NCBI GenBank assembly: GCA_012295275.1
Contig: CM022665.1
Span: 16,403,476 to 16,467,475 of the forward strand
Length of the DNA: 64,000 nucleotides
Source: Chrysomallon squamiferum
Taxonomy: Eukaryota > Mollusca > Gastropoda > Neomphalida > Peltospiridae
Direction: 5' to 3'
Each line of letters starts with the position of its first letter. Within the stretch, counting starts at the first letter, position 1. Below are positions 13,477 through 27,215 of this stretch, one piece after another. The translations under genes and the position numbers were made by a program. The notes below the pieces were generated by a model. The model searched no databases. It was not told the DNA's origin and saw only the letters and a program-made list of their open reading frames with translations.

Positions 13477-14936
13477 TATAAATTATTTATAAGTAGCTGG
13501 GTGTTCTGCTGAAAAACTGAACTGCTAATCTCTGTATAGTGTTCGTGTACAGATTAGTTTCTGTCCGGTTTAATCTTTTCACTGTGATATCCTTAAATAT
13601 ATTAGCTAAAATTTTGTTGTATCAACATTAGTAGTGTTATTACATTATGCATTTAGGGTACGGCTAAGATGATGATGATGATGTAGGAGGGTAAAGAGGA
13701 AGGAATGGTATGAATGAGTATTTATAAAATTTTCTTAATACAGTACTGTAGATTTTTGTTGATTAAAGAAAACTAAGAAAAACAATTGTGTTTTTGTTTT
13801 TATTTTTCATAAAATTCAGCAAATAGAAGAAATTCGGAATTAATAATATAGGTCAGTAAATTTTGTAAAGACATTAAAGTAAATGTGCTACTTATTAGTG
13901 ACCATCTGGTTGCCAATTTTTATATATTGGACAGTACATTAAACAGTTTTTGATAACCTAGATACAGAACAGTGGATGGAATCATGACAGTTGTGTTTTA
14001 ACCTATAAGCTACAGAAAAAATTTTATTCATATTTTTCCACGGACAAATAAATATTTTGTCACATCAGTTTTTTTTCCTGTAAGGTTTAAATTATTTTGT
14101 TTATTAAGAGGTCACCTTTATTGGATGATTTGAAGAATAAAAATGTGATCTCCCTGGATGTAATTTAGTTTAACAAAAAAATAAACTAATAAATAAATAA
14201 ATAATGCTAAAAATAGTTTTTATGATTAGACATAAAATCAATAAGAAATAATTGCTGGTGTAATAGCTATACTGCATTTATTATTCAGATCAGGTATTTA
14301 CAGCATTTTATAATCTGTATATAATACATTTAAAACTGGTATGAGCAATATAATAAATAGAAGTATATTTTCATTAATACAAATAGTTTTGGCAATCATA
14401 CAAGAAAGTAACATGCATTTTTGCATTGACAACAAATATATTTAATTAAGGACGGAAAACTGGATGGTTTTTATATTATATCAACATAATTTTAAGATGC
14501 ATAATTAAAAAATGAAAAATAATATAATTTCTGAAATTGGTAGTTATAAATTCTACTTATGTTTGATCAATTTTATCTACTTTGTGTCATTTTGTTTCTT
14601 TCATTTTTTTCAGTTCTTTTGTATGAAATAACCAGTAGTCATTTATTTTGGTCATATGTCCCATTAATTATTTAATCCTCTGCATAAATAAATACCTAAA
14701 TGCAAGGGACAGATTAAATAATAACACAATTTTACTACCTAAGAATTTTCGCATAACAAAGCAGATGCGTAAGTAAGTTTTAGGAATTAATGTAGTCTAA
14801 ATATAAAGTATTTGTGATAAACTAATATAGTTTAAATATTAACCATTTGTTATAAATTAGCATAGTCTAAATATTAACTACCTGTTATAAATTAATATTG
14901 TTTATATATATTAACCCTCTGTTATAAATTAATGCA

Positions 14937-14938
<2 letters not shown>

Positions 14939-14990
<52 letters not shown>
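14939..14990. repeat. (AT)n microsatellite
   Basis: About 52 bp of uninterrupted alternating A and T. Just upstream (about 14775-14930) are three or four diverged copies of a unit containing TATAAATTAATAT and TTAACCATTTGT-like words, so the AT array appears to have grown inside a small degenerate tandem repeat. Confidence 0.9.
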
Positions 14991-14993
<3 letters not shown>

Positions 14994-15976
14994 CCATTTG
15001 TTCTAAAACTAATTACATCTTCCAAGTGTAGACATAAATTATGACAAGAACATAGCTGGGGTTTAGACTACAATATTAACAATTATTATATATTTTAATC
15101 TAACACAGTAACACAGCTTGAGACTAATAGTTTATATAATTAGTAAAAAATGTAACCATTAAATATATCTCAATTAACTAAAACATAAATTAAACGCAAT
15201 AAGCACTAAGATATATTACATTTAACTTATCTTAAAACAGTGATATTAATTTTTCATGTTTTTTAACTTTACATTTTCCTTCATTAATAAATACAGAACT
15301 TAAATAATGTTATTATTTAATACTGTACCTAATAATAAAATGTGCCATATGTTCATTTTATACAAACATGACAGTAATGTTACATGGTAAAATAAAAAAT
15401 AATCACCTACAGTACATTATGCAGAGTTCACAAAAATCTTAATAAATAATCATCAAATTGTTAATATATACTAAAAAGGTATTACAAATACGGAAGATAC
15501 AGGAATACATTTGAATCTTACATTAAAAATACAAATACATATTTGAACTAAATACTTTCAAAGAAAAGTATTTGTCCATTCATAGAATGGTTTTTACATT
15601 AATAAATAAAATACTTTTCATATTTATACATTTTTACGTAATCTATTTTCATAATATCAATCAAATTCACATATCATTTTCATAATTCTTGTATAATATT
15701 TATTTTATTTTATGCAAAATATATTTTTAGAATTAATGCACTATATGGTTTTCACATTAAAAAATAAGATTTTTCACACTGCTAGTATAATATTTGTCAT
15801 ATGCTTCAATATTTCAAACTGATACTGTTTCAAGGAGATTTGAAATGAATAAGTATACCCAGTATTTTACAATACTAGTATTTCTCTCTAGTACCTGTGA
15901 CAAACACACAAACTAACAACAGTTCTCTGTTTTTGAATTTAAAGTAAGTTCAGTTTCATTCCTCTTGGGAACTTTG

Positions 15977-15996
15977 TCATCTTTTTGCCAAGTTTG
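15977..15996 (-). CDS. KIF6: KIF6 terminal coding exon (6 codons plus stop)
   Basis: Exon 20 ends with a CAG-A/GTAAGA donor at 16723. Joining it to the TTTTCAG acceptor at 15997 gives ...LLKQTNLAKR then TGA. This fits the short tail after KARQ in human KIF6. Reading through the donor instead would add a hydrophobic, low-complexity tail encoded by AAAC/AAAT repeats, which is implausible. The acceptor tract is itself microsatellite sequence. Confidence 0.75.
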
Positions 15997-16003
15997 CTGA
16001 AAA

Positions 16004-16034
<31 letters not shown>

Positions 16035-16085
16035 ATACTGAATGAATGAATGAATGAATGAATGAATAAATAAATAAATAATAAT

Positions 16086-16133
<48 letters not shown>

Positions 16134-16485
16134 AATAATAATGAAATGTAAAACATTTAAAATATATATAAAAATTACACTTTAGAAAAGTACATGTATT
16201 TTTATTACTAGTCAGGTCATGTGCCGTTGAATGACAAAGTTTAAAATTAAATCATCAATGAAACTCCATATCATTATAAACACCAATGATTTTACAAGAG
16301 TGATTGTTTCAGTTTCACATGGGCAGCTAATATCAAATAGTTAAATCTGTCTTGATGGAATGTTAGGTTCTTGTGGTAACAGGAGAATTTAACTTTTTAT
16401 ATACACACATCAAATTATCACCCTAAATTTATATTTGTTTTTAAATGAAGGAAGTCTTTTAGTAATAACAGTACTGATTTTAAAA

Positions 16486-16520
<35 letters not shown>

Positions 16521-19500
16521 CAAGTGATTAAGTGAATAGACATGTTGTTCTATTTTCGAATATCTTATGTGGCCTAGATAAACGTTAAAATAAATGACAA
16601 CAAAATAAAATAAAATTAAATTAAAAATAAACAACACAAAATAAAAACAAACAAACAAACAATCAAACAAACAAACAAACAAAAGAAATAAATAAAAAGC
16701 ATTTGACAAAAGTAATTCTTACTCTGTTTTAGAAGGTTTTGCCTGGCCTTTATAAAGGCCATGATATCAGCATCTGCCTTTGCGTCTCCAGTTAATGGAA
16801 TGTCAGCACACTTTGACCTGCACAAGTGCAAACAGTGTGGTTAGTAACAACACAACATATATTTTCATCTACTGACAGAATTCTGTAATTATACATTATA
16901 ATATTATATTACTTAGCTGTGTAATGAGTATTATTTTAAAACACTCATTAATACCTCATAATTATTATTTAGCTGTATTACTGATGATCCTGTATAGTTT
17001 TACTCTATACTCTACTTAATGTATAGTTAGTATTATTTTAAAACACTCATTTACTCACATTATTTAGCTATATTACTGACAGTACTGTATGGTTTTGCTC
17101 TATACTTATCTGCATACACAGTATTTTAAAACACTTGTTAATACTGCATAATTATTATTAAACTAAATGACAATACTGTATAGTTTTACAATATATTTTA
17201 CTTAGCTATATAGATATTATCATTTTAAAACAGTTGTTTATTAACATATCATTTAGCTATATATTTGACAATATTGTATATTTTTACAATATACTTTACT
17301 TAGCTGTGTAGAAAGTATTATTTCAAAACACTCATAACACCACATAATTATTATTAAGCTGTATTAGTGACAATATTGTATAGTTTTACAATATACTTTA
17401 CTTAGCTGTGTAGAAAGTATTATTTCAAAACACTCATAACACCACATAATTATTATTAAACTTTATTACCAACAATTCTGTATAGTTTTACAATATACTT
17501 TACTTAGGTGTGTAGATAGTACCATTTTAAACCATGATTAAAATTTAGGTATATTTTTTTAATGTACAGTATGGTTATATTTTTACTGCATACACTACAT
17601 ATATTTACCACATAATTATTTAGCTATATTTTTTTGTAGTATTGTATAGTTATATTTATACTACATATATTTCTTAGCTATATAATTAGTATAATTTTAA
17701 AACAGTCTTTTACATACATTATTTAGCTGTGTTACTGAACTATAGAAATAATATTTAAATGGTAAGCAAGCTTCATTATAAACATTAATATTAAAATAAA
17801 TTATCTTATTTTATATTAATTACAGTTAAAAATATTTTTGTAAATAAATTCATTTACTGCGCTCCTATCTGTGAACTACAGTCATTTTTACATTTCTAAT
17901 GACATAAATAAACATTTAGCAGTTAAAGGGGTTAATTAGAAAGAACAGAGTGTGCACAAGATTTCAGGAAACAAAACAAAGACAGAAATATAAAATTTAA
18001 CTAACCTTGAATCTTCGGTTTTCAGAGTGTCTATGGAACTTTGTGATGAGTAAGAACTCATTCCACCACCGCCAAATCTATTGAGAAGATTGTCTGAGAC
18101 ACTTTTCCGAGATCTGGCAGAGGATGACTGCAAACCTGGTGGGTAGACCATCTCCTGGGTGTAGTTTCGGTTGTTTGGTGGGGTTCTAGGTGGGGTCCTC
18201 CAAGCAGACTTTGGATCAATGCTTTTCAGTGATGGAGGTACATTCTGAAAAATGAATGAATCAATTGATGGATTAATGAATAATGAATAAATGAATGTAT
18301 GAACACTGCATGGATGGATTGATGGTTTGGATAAATGAATGAATAAATATCTGCTTAAACATTTTAACATAATTATTTATTAAATGTGAAATAAAATATT
18401 TTTTAATATGTTTGTTTGTTTTGTGTGGGTTTTTTTAAATAAAATTTTATGATATAAAACCTTAAACGATCACATAATGGGCTGTTTTAACGAGCAAGTA
18501 TCCATTTTATGCTCCTTCCCATACACAGAAAAGCATATATCACAGACTTTGATAAACAAAACACAGTGGAATGGCTGGTATGGGAAAAAAAACAAAAAAC
18601 AGGTGCAGTAAAAGAGACTCATTCTGGAATATATTGTATCTTCAGTGATTGGTGTAACCACTTGGTTCATGCCCAAAGAAACACAAAGTTTTCACAGATT
18701 GTTTTTTTTCAAATTCCACACAAAAATATTCATTTTAAAAGACGTTTTTTAAAAGTTGCTCATCTATATAACACATTATGTAAACTTTATATAAAAAGAA
18801 ATAAAAATGTGAATGCTTTTACATAACACAAAGTAGTTATTAAAATATAATCTTACTGCAGCAGTAGCAGACTGATCGGCCCACCACAACTCAAAATCTT
18901 TCATCAGTTTTACTTTTGACTTTTCCAGTAAATGTTGTAAATGTTCTATCTCTGTCTTCATTCCCCTCAGTCTGTTAAATGTCTCCTTGTAGCTACAACA
19001 AATTAAATTGCTTCATAAAACACATTAAATAACTTCATAAAACAAATTAAATAACATTTCAAATAACTTTGAATACCATATTAAACAACTCTGAATAACA
19101 CATTAAGTAACTTCATAAAAGACATAAATAATAACTATATCAAATGACTCTGAATAATAAATGAAATGATTTTGAATAACATAATAAATAAACTTTGATC
19201 TATTATTCTAAACACACTTATACTGAAGATTCAGTAGTGTCTGGTTAGGTATATAATCCAAAGCAAGTATATTTGTGTTAGTGGATTAGTTAGACAGAAG
19301 AAAGTGCAGTGTTTGTATACTGTTAGTTCTTGGACAAATCATTTTAACACCAGTGACATAACTCTTGTGCCACTCAGACTGGTTTTAAATAAGTAAATTG
19401 TATTGAATTTTACTGATGACAATTTAAGTTGTTTAGCAGAGACACACACATGCATAAACAGATAAACACAGATACACAGACAAAATGCTTGATCATGATA

Positions 19501-21530
19501 ATTAAATGTGAAATAATATATTAAAATAAGTTTAATTAAATGTAATTTATCATATATTTTATAAAAAGAAATCTTATAATAAAAAGCAATAAAGTATTTG
19601 CATAAAGCAGATTTTTAAGTACTTACTGCAATTTCTCAAAAAAATGCACATTTACCTACAAAACATTTACCTGTATTTATCTTAAATTTGTCTATGAGTA
19701 CTCACCTGTGTTTCTCATCCTCCATTGCTTGTCTTAGTTCTTGTTCTTCTTCACTTGGAGGACAATTTTCAGGATCAGCAAGGCCTGAAAGTTAAAATAT
19801 TTTAAAATATTTTAAAATTTAATCTGAATTATAATAGTCAATAAATATTTAAATTAAATCAGAGCTGTGAATGTAATAATAAATAACCATAATACTTAAT
19901 TAATTCATATGTATACCTTTCATGGCCATCTGAATTCTGTACTGCTCAATCCTGCTTTTGAAATGATCTGAAAAAAAAGAAAAAAAAAAAAAAGAAATAC
20001 AAATTATTTAGATAAGCATTTTAAAAAGATTTAAAATGATATTTAGAAATAAATAAAAGTGGGTTCTGCACACAAAATAATTTGTTATTTACATTATTTA
20101 TCTTCTATTCTTTACCCACACTGAGATCTGCTCTTATACCTGCCTCTGTATACACTCCTATTTGTTTTATAGTACTTACTTATCTTGTTTTTTGACTTGT
20201 TAAGAGATTCTCCCAAACTCTTGGCCTCTGCGTACTTCTGTTTCAAAGTTCTCTTGTTTTCCTCTATTGTCTGGTTATGTGCATAATCAGCAAGAAATAT
20301 GTCAAATGCTTCTTGTCTGCCTACTGATAAATTCCCCACTGAAATCATTAAATAAACAGATTAATTCTGATACTGTTGCTTTTTGTGACTGGAAAGTAAT
20401 TTCAATATCTTTAAAAAAAAAAAAAAAAAGAAAAGAAAATTGAAAATGAAAACAAAATTACAATTAATGAAATTACAAACAGAGGAAGTCAACAATTCAG
20501 TAAACTTAAACTAGTGTTGTATATAACTCAGTTACACGAATATATATATACATGTGTTTGTGTGTGTTTATATGTGTATGTCTTTATGTATTTATGTGTG
20601 GTGTGTGTGTGTGTGCTATGTGTGTGAATATTTGCATGTATATGTGCTTGTGTGAGCATTTATGTGTGTGTGAATATATATATGTCAGAAATTTTTTTCT
20701 TTTGACATATCAAGGAAACTAATTTGATTAACAATCATTATCTTTAAGAATATAACCTACTGCTGCACAAACAGAAACAAAAATTAACTTACAAATTTTC
20801 TTCTTTGTTTTCTCATCTACTTCAGGCTTTGTATTTAATCTGTTTTCATGTTTTGTTCTGTATTCAGATTTTATGTAAGTTTTGTCTTTTTCCTCTCCAT
20901 TAACTGAAATTCCATTGCCACAGTCAGGTGTGGTTTGACCTGACCCATATGACTCTTCTGACCTTTGACTTGGTCTGTTGTAACTTTCTGATGGGGGAGC
21001 AGAGCTTGCTTTCTTAGCTCTTTCTTTTTTCAGCATGTTGACGAGAATATCTGATGCTGTTAAGGAAACTGTACTTACATAGTTTATGTTTTTACCCCCT
21101 GTGTTAAAACAACATCCAGAAATCTGTTGACTCAAGTAATGTGAATGAAAACTGAACACAGAAGAAAATGGTAGCTGTCATTTTAACATCTAATCACAGA
21201 AATATCTGCATCAGTAATATTTAGATATTAAAATATCAGTTTTAATTAACACTTCAAAATATATATAAATAGTTACTGTATCTCAAATGTATGGTTTAGA
21301 AATACTAAAATACTGGACAGCAAATTCACTGCCAATTATATGATCAGCTCCATCAGTTAGCAGAAGTCTTTGTAAATGGCCTCCAGTGAACAGAAGAAAA
21401 CAAACCATGATAATTGATAATCATTATGGAAGACAGGTCTGAATGAGAAAAAAGAGCAAACGGTGTACTAATAATAATTGATCTTTTAATCCAGTATATC
21501 TTAATCTCATTAACTGAACTAGTCAGCCCC

Positions 21531-21563
<33 letters not shown>

Positions 21564-22227
21564 TTATCAAAGGATATTGATCTCATTGTCTCTCTGAAGT
21601 ACAAGGTCTTTTAATTTCTGATTCTCTGTGTTGCTGTAAGGACCAATGTCAATTGGAGTTATCTCTCTTTGAGGGCTGTCTGCAGTTTTACTACCGGTTT
21701 TCTCAAAAATGTACCTCTGAAAATATTAATTAATAATATTTGTTGATAGAACTTTCACAGTAAATGTTCATGTTAAAAGTTACAAAAATTAAGTTACTGA
21801 CCTTCAAAACTGGACAAAATTCTTTTTTGAAAATATGTAGTAGCAATTACAATTATTAATTTTCACCTTTTGTGGATATTGCATATTTAATTTTCATTAT
21901 TTATTTATTTTTATTTTAAAACATTTATCTTGAAACTTGAACAAAACTTTTAAAATAACATTTTTCTCAAATGTATTTTTTTATCCACACTGAAAGAAAG
22001 TCTCTGATTTATAAATGATTTGTCTGTAATTCTTTTCACCTTGAGTATTTTGAAGCAGGTCTGGATTTTTCTCATGTCAGCTTCTATAGATAACACAGCA
22101 TCTGTGTCAGTATCATCAACATACATCTTCACAGACTCCTCACATCTAAATAAATAAATAAATAATTTACATGAATAAATAATATAGAAGGAATAAATAA
22201 TTAAAGTACAAATAGATATATATAGAC

Positions 22228-22301
<74 letters not shown>

Positions 22302-24013
22302 CACATGCACTCACTAGCATAAATGGATAAAATATGATCAACTTATTAGTAATATTTAATTTCTGTCACAGAATACACTAAATAAAGTTAATACAAATTA
22401 TTCAGCTAATGAAGGAATACTATAATAATAAAAGAAATTAAAAAGTTGAAAATCTAGATTTAAAATGTCATGAAAACACAGAACAAAAAGAAAATAAAGT
22501 TAAAATTAATAATCCACTCTAATATATATTGTACATATAACACAACATAATGCATCTTTAATTTTTATTTATTTATTTGACATGGAAATAACGTAAAGTA
22601 AATTGCTCTGTGAAAAGTATATATCTAAAAAAAACACATATATTATACACATTCCTCTTTTCTAAATCTTAATTGTTTCTCTTCCTGTACATTCTTTTTT
22701 ATTATTATTTAACAACAAAATTTAATCCAGTAAAAATAAATGTTTCACCTGTTGAGTTCATCTTCTGTAAGTTCATCAGTTCTCTGTTCCCCTGTGGCCA
22801 TCGCCAGTTCATCTTTCAACTCCTGAATTTCACGTTTTAGCTTCGCAATCAGTAACTTAGGGTCTAATTCTTCATTCAGCATCACATCATTCTTAATCAT
22901 GGCAACCCTCTGAGCAAATCTGCATGTTGATATAGATTCCTGTGAAAACACACAAATATAATATATACATTGTTAATTTCAGAAATTATCTGCCTCGGTG
23001 TATCAGGGAAAACTTAAGTAAAAGGTATTTTTGAGATAAGTGTAAGATGTAGTGGTGTAAGGAAAAGTAAAACAGAACAGCCATTTTCCTTAAATCACGA
23101 TTTAAAAAAAAATAATAATAATTTATTATTGCATAAACTATTAATAAATTATCCTTATTATATAACAGCTTCATCATATTTTAAAGTTTATTTTCTAAAA
23201 TACAATTAAAAAAAAAAAAAAAAATATGAATTAAATTATTTCTTCAAGAAATAAATTTATTTATTGTAAAATCTAAAATTTTGACAATAAACATAAAATA
23301 TCTGTGGAGGACAACAAAATCTCACATCAATGCATCTCTTGTCAACTGAACATGTGGCTATCATTGTAGTCATACAGTTTCCACCAAGACTGTCCCGCAG
23401 CACAGACGTCATCATTGAATTCCTGTATGGTATGTGCTGTCTATTCTTTTCAGCCAGTGCTATAATTACCTGTTAAATACAACAAGCTCCATTTTGAATT
23501 ACACATCATCAAGAACAAAAGAAAAAAATGAAAGAGAACACTTAACCCAAACTGTATTATATTAAAGAAGTCAAAAAGGTTTGGGTTTCTCTGTGATTTT
23601 TAAATAGTATTTTTTTTTTTTTTTTTTAAAACACACCTGTTAGTAATTCAGTTTACATAATTAACCTAAAATATCTTTAAAATTATATTATTCATACAAT
23701 TAAAAAATTAATTTAGCTAAATTAAAAAAAAAAATTAAAAAAAAAAAAAAATAAATGTATAATAATAATAATGAAAAGAAAATTTTTTTAAAATAAAAAA
23801 TACTAAAACATTTTTTAAAAAGGAAATCTGGTAATCTTTTTCCAAAAGTATCAAGTTAAAATTTTCATATGACCATATATTTATAATAATGGAGGAAAAC
23901 TAATCAGATATAGGTGAGTTTTACCTGTTCCAAATAATGGAGAGAAAGATTGATATATTTTGCTTCAGTAAGCAAAATTCCATTAACACCTGATTTTGCC
24001 ACTCTTTCTGATC

Positions 24014-24056
<43 letters not shown>

Positions 24057-26506
24057 GTAATTTTAAGATTAATAATAACAACAGTGTGTAATTTAGAATA
24101 TTATACTAATAACTTTCTAGATTTAGAAAAGATGTGATAATAGTAACAACTAATCAAAGCTTTGAAAACATTACAATACTTTTAAAGTAATATTTTGAAC
24201 TCAAATTACCATTTTTTTTTTTTTTTTTTTTTTTGCCTGATGTTTTCTCTAAAATATTTTCCAGTTTAAAGAGTTAATAAAAATAACTAATCACAGTTGT
24301 AAAATACTAACCCTGCCAGATCTACAAGGTGGAGCTTGGCCCGCCTAATGGTGGCTGAACCTGTCTCACGTGATGTCAGGTGGATTGTGAAAATGCAGTG
24401 AGAACGTGTTGATGCCTGATTCATTGGAGTCTGTGAGAAGATAGATGACATGCAGAGAAAAAAAAAAAAAAAAAAAAAAAAAAAACAGTGAATATTTATA
24501 ATCTATATATTAATAGGAACTTAAAATTAGGCCAATTGTCTCAAGTCTGGTAGATGCTGGGATCACTTTCTGATACTAAGTAAATATTAATGGAGAAGTT
24601 AAGACCAGTAAACATCTCATCCATGTATATAGTCATCTACCATTAACAATGTACACAGTCTCAGACAAACAAATCAGGCTCCTGGATTATGTGCTTGTAT
24701 GTGAGTGTGTTTGCACATGCATGTGTGACTTGACATACATGCAGGAATCTATATTTATAATAGTTTTCTAGATTTAAAAGCATTCGTTGATATGTGATTA
24801 TCTGTACACACTGGTGACCAGTTGTATTTATGCTAAGTGATGTGATGTGATAACAATCTCAATGTGTTCATGGAGATTTTGTTTCTGTGTAAACTATGAG
24901 TGTTTCATTAACATCTGCACAGAAATTACATGTAAGGATCTCTACCTCAGCTATCATTCTGTTTGTGTCTCCAAGAAACAGCAGGTTCAGAGCCTCCTCT
25001 TCACTAGAAGCTTGGTGCACAGACAGATTTTTTAAATGAATGTTCTGATCTGAGTCTTCCATCAGTGAAACTTTTCTAAAAAAAATCAACAACAAGAGTA
25101 ACATTTAATCAAGTTCTGGAACTAGCAGATCAGGAATTAGTTTCAGTGATGCAACATTTAGGATGGTGACTCAAGCAAACACTCCAACATTCAGGTGGCC
25201 TTTCACTATACCACTGACACCGCCAATATATGCAGCATTAATAAAAATAGAAATTTAAGATAAATAATTCAAAATGATGATTTAAAAAAAGGCTTACGGT
25301 AAATCTTCAAGTTTTGCTGCTTCATGTTTTGGATCCAGAAGATCATAGCCATTCTCATTGTAAATCTCCAGATAGGAGATGTGTACAGTGAAAGACAATT
25401 CTGGAGTCTGAAAAAAAAAAAAATTTTTTTTATTAATAATAATATTAATAATAATTTTAAAAATCTATTTTGTTGTTTTAATCAGTAAATATGTCACATC
25501 TTTAGCTGTTCTCTACAAAAATACTCAGACAGACATACTCACCCAACAAAAACTTGAACAGAAATATGTATGTATAGTATTCATTGATATAAAATTATGT
25601 TGATCATCAAACTTATGAAGCTTCATATTGTTAGGATAAACCTTCATAAGTTTGACTGATAACCCAAACTATCACTAAATTTAGAAATAAGCATCTGTAT
25701 GATTAAGTAAAATAATTATTCATTACAGAAACATCAGAATGGTGAACAAGAATAATTTTAATCTATTTTTTAGGTAAAGCAATAATTATGTTCTTTGTTA
25801 ATTATTTATAAAAACAATTTAAGGCCTTGTCACTACCCAAACCATGTCCTTGTCAACCATAGTTGACATTAATTATATTACGATGATGATCCACTGCCAA
25901 AATGAGGCAGACATAATTGCCAACAAATGGCATTACAAGATACTGCGTCATAAACAAATACACACATTCTGTCATTACACAATATTGCACACACACACAC
26001 ACACACACAAACACACACAAACACAAATAAAAACAAAAACAAAAAATCTCATAGACACACACAAGCACAGTACGAAAGAAAAATGTTAAATGTTTGATGT
26101 TATTCTGATTACTGAAATGCTCAATAATTTAAACATAAGAAGGATTCAATTTTTTCTTAAAAAGAAAAAAGACATTAATAAAAAAAATATATGTATGTGT
26201 GTGTGTATGTATGTATGTATGTTTACATATGTATGTATAGCTATAAACATAAAAATATCTCATTTTTCATTTTATTTATGTTGGGTTTTTTTTTTTTTCA
26301 TCTGAAATTTAACTGTTTTATGTCATAACATAAAAATTAAGTTATTTAATAAACCTTTTCAATCTTGTCAAAAATGTAGGACAGAGATCGAGGTATGATT
26401 CCCCGATCAACATATCTCTCAGCTCCTCCTGTGATAGTGAAAGTCTTTCCTGAACTTGTCTGTAATGACATATTTATACTGAATATATATATATATATAT
26501 AGAGAG

Positions 26507-26583
<77 letters not shown>

Positions 26584-27176
26584 TAAATGTAGATGTAATT
26601 ACAATTACAGATATAGATAAAAGATAAATATTTGTATATAAATGCACACACAATAAATGTACTAAACGTTTACTGACAATTTCCCCTTTTTGTGACATTA
26701 TCATACAGAGAGAAAGGTATAAAATAAATCTCTGACAGATTAAGATTTTTTCTGCTTTCAGGCTTTACAAATGTCACGATATCGTAAACAAACTTAAAAT
26801 CGTAATAAAATAATTTGGGTTATTTAAAACTGTAGTTAAATGTCTTTAAAATGTAATTCCATTATTCCATACAGTTTTCTCAGACCCTTTCAATCTAATT
26901 CTTAATTTATTTATTTATTTATTATTTTTCTTTATTTTAATGTTTTAGTATATTTTTCTTGCAAATTAATAATTCTTACTTTAAACGCTTATTTACTGAG
27001 CTATAAATATTAAAAAGTCATTAATACATGATCTGGTTTATTTTAAAATTTAACAAAGAAAGTTTTCAAAACCCACCTGTCCATAGGCAAATATTGTACC
27101 ATTATAGCCCTGTAGAACACTGGAAAATAAATATTTGTTTTGAAAGGTATGTTATAAAATCATACCTTTTGTATTA

Positions 27177-27215
<39 letters not shown>

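Larger units (their letters stand above)
10250..15976. other. tail-to-tail gap between GTPBP2 and KIF6: 3' UTRs and repeats
   Basis: No further protein-coding exon was recognised. GTPBP2 ends at 10249 on the plus strand and KIF6 ends at 15977 on the minus strand, so both 3' UTRs must lie here. Plus-strand AATAAA hexamers at 10878-10883 and 11859-11864 are possible GTPBP2 poly(A) signals. Minus-strand signals (TTTATT on the plus strand) are too many to choose from. An ACT/TA microsatellite cluster lies at 13376-13469 and a TA array at 14939-14990. Confidence 0.6.

Noticed and set aside
16410-16831. Open frame reading through the KIF6 exon 20 donor into a hydrophobic tail
   Set aside because: A consensus donor at 16723 and a phase-matched exon at 15996-15977 give a KIF6-like end; the read-through tail is encoded by AAAC/AAAT repeats.
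21051-21577. AT-AC termini for the U12 intron
   Set aside because: The only nearby AC is inside the branch-point motif; the CAG at 21053-21051 keeps the frame and the conserved protein sequence.
22201-22306. Frames with long serine-leucine runs at the AG arrays (also 26474-26651)
   Set aside because: They are translations of CT microsatellites beside genuine KIF6 exons, not proteins.
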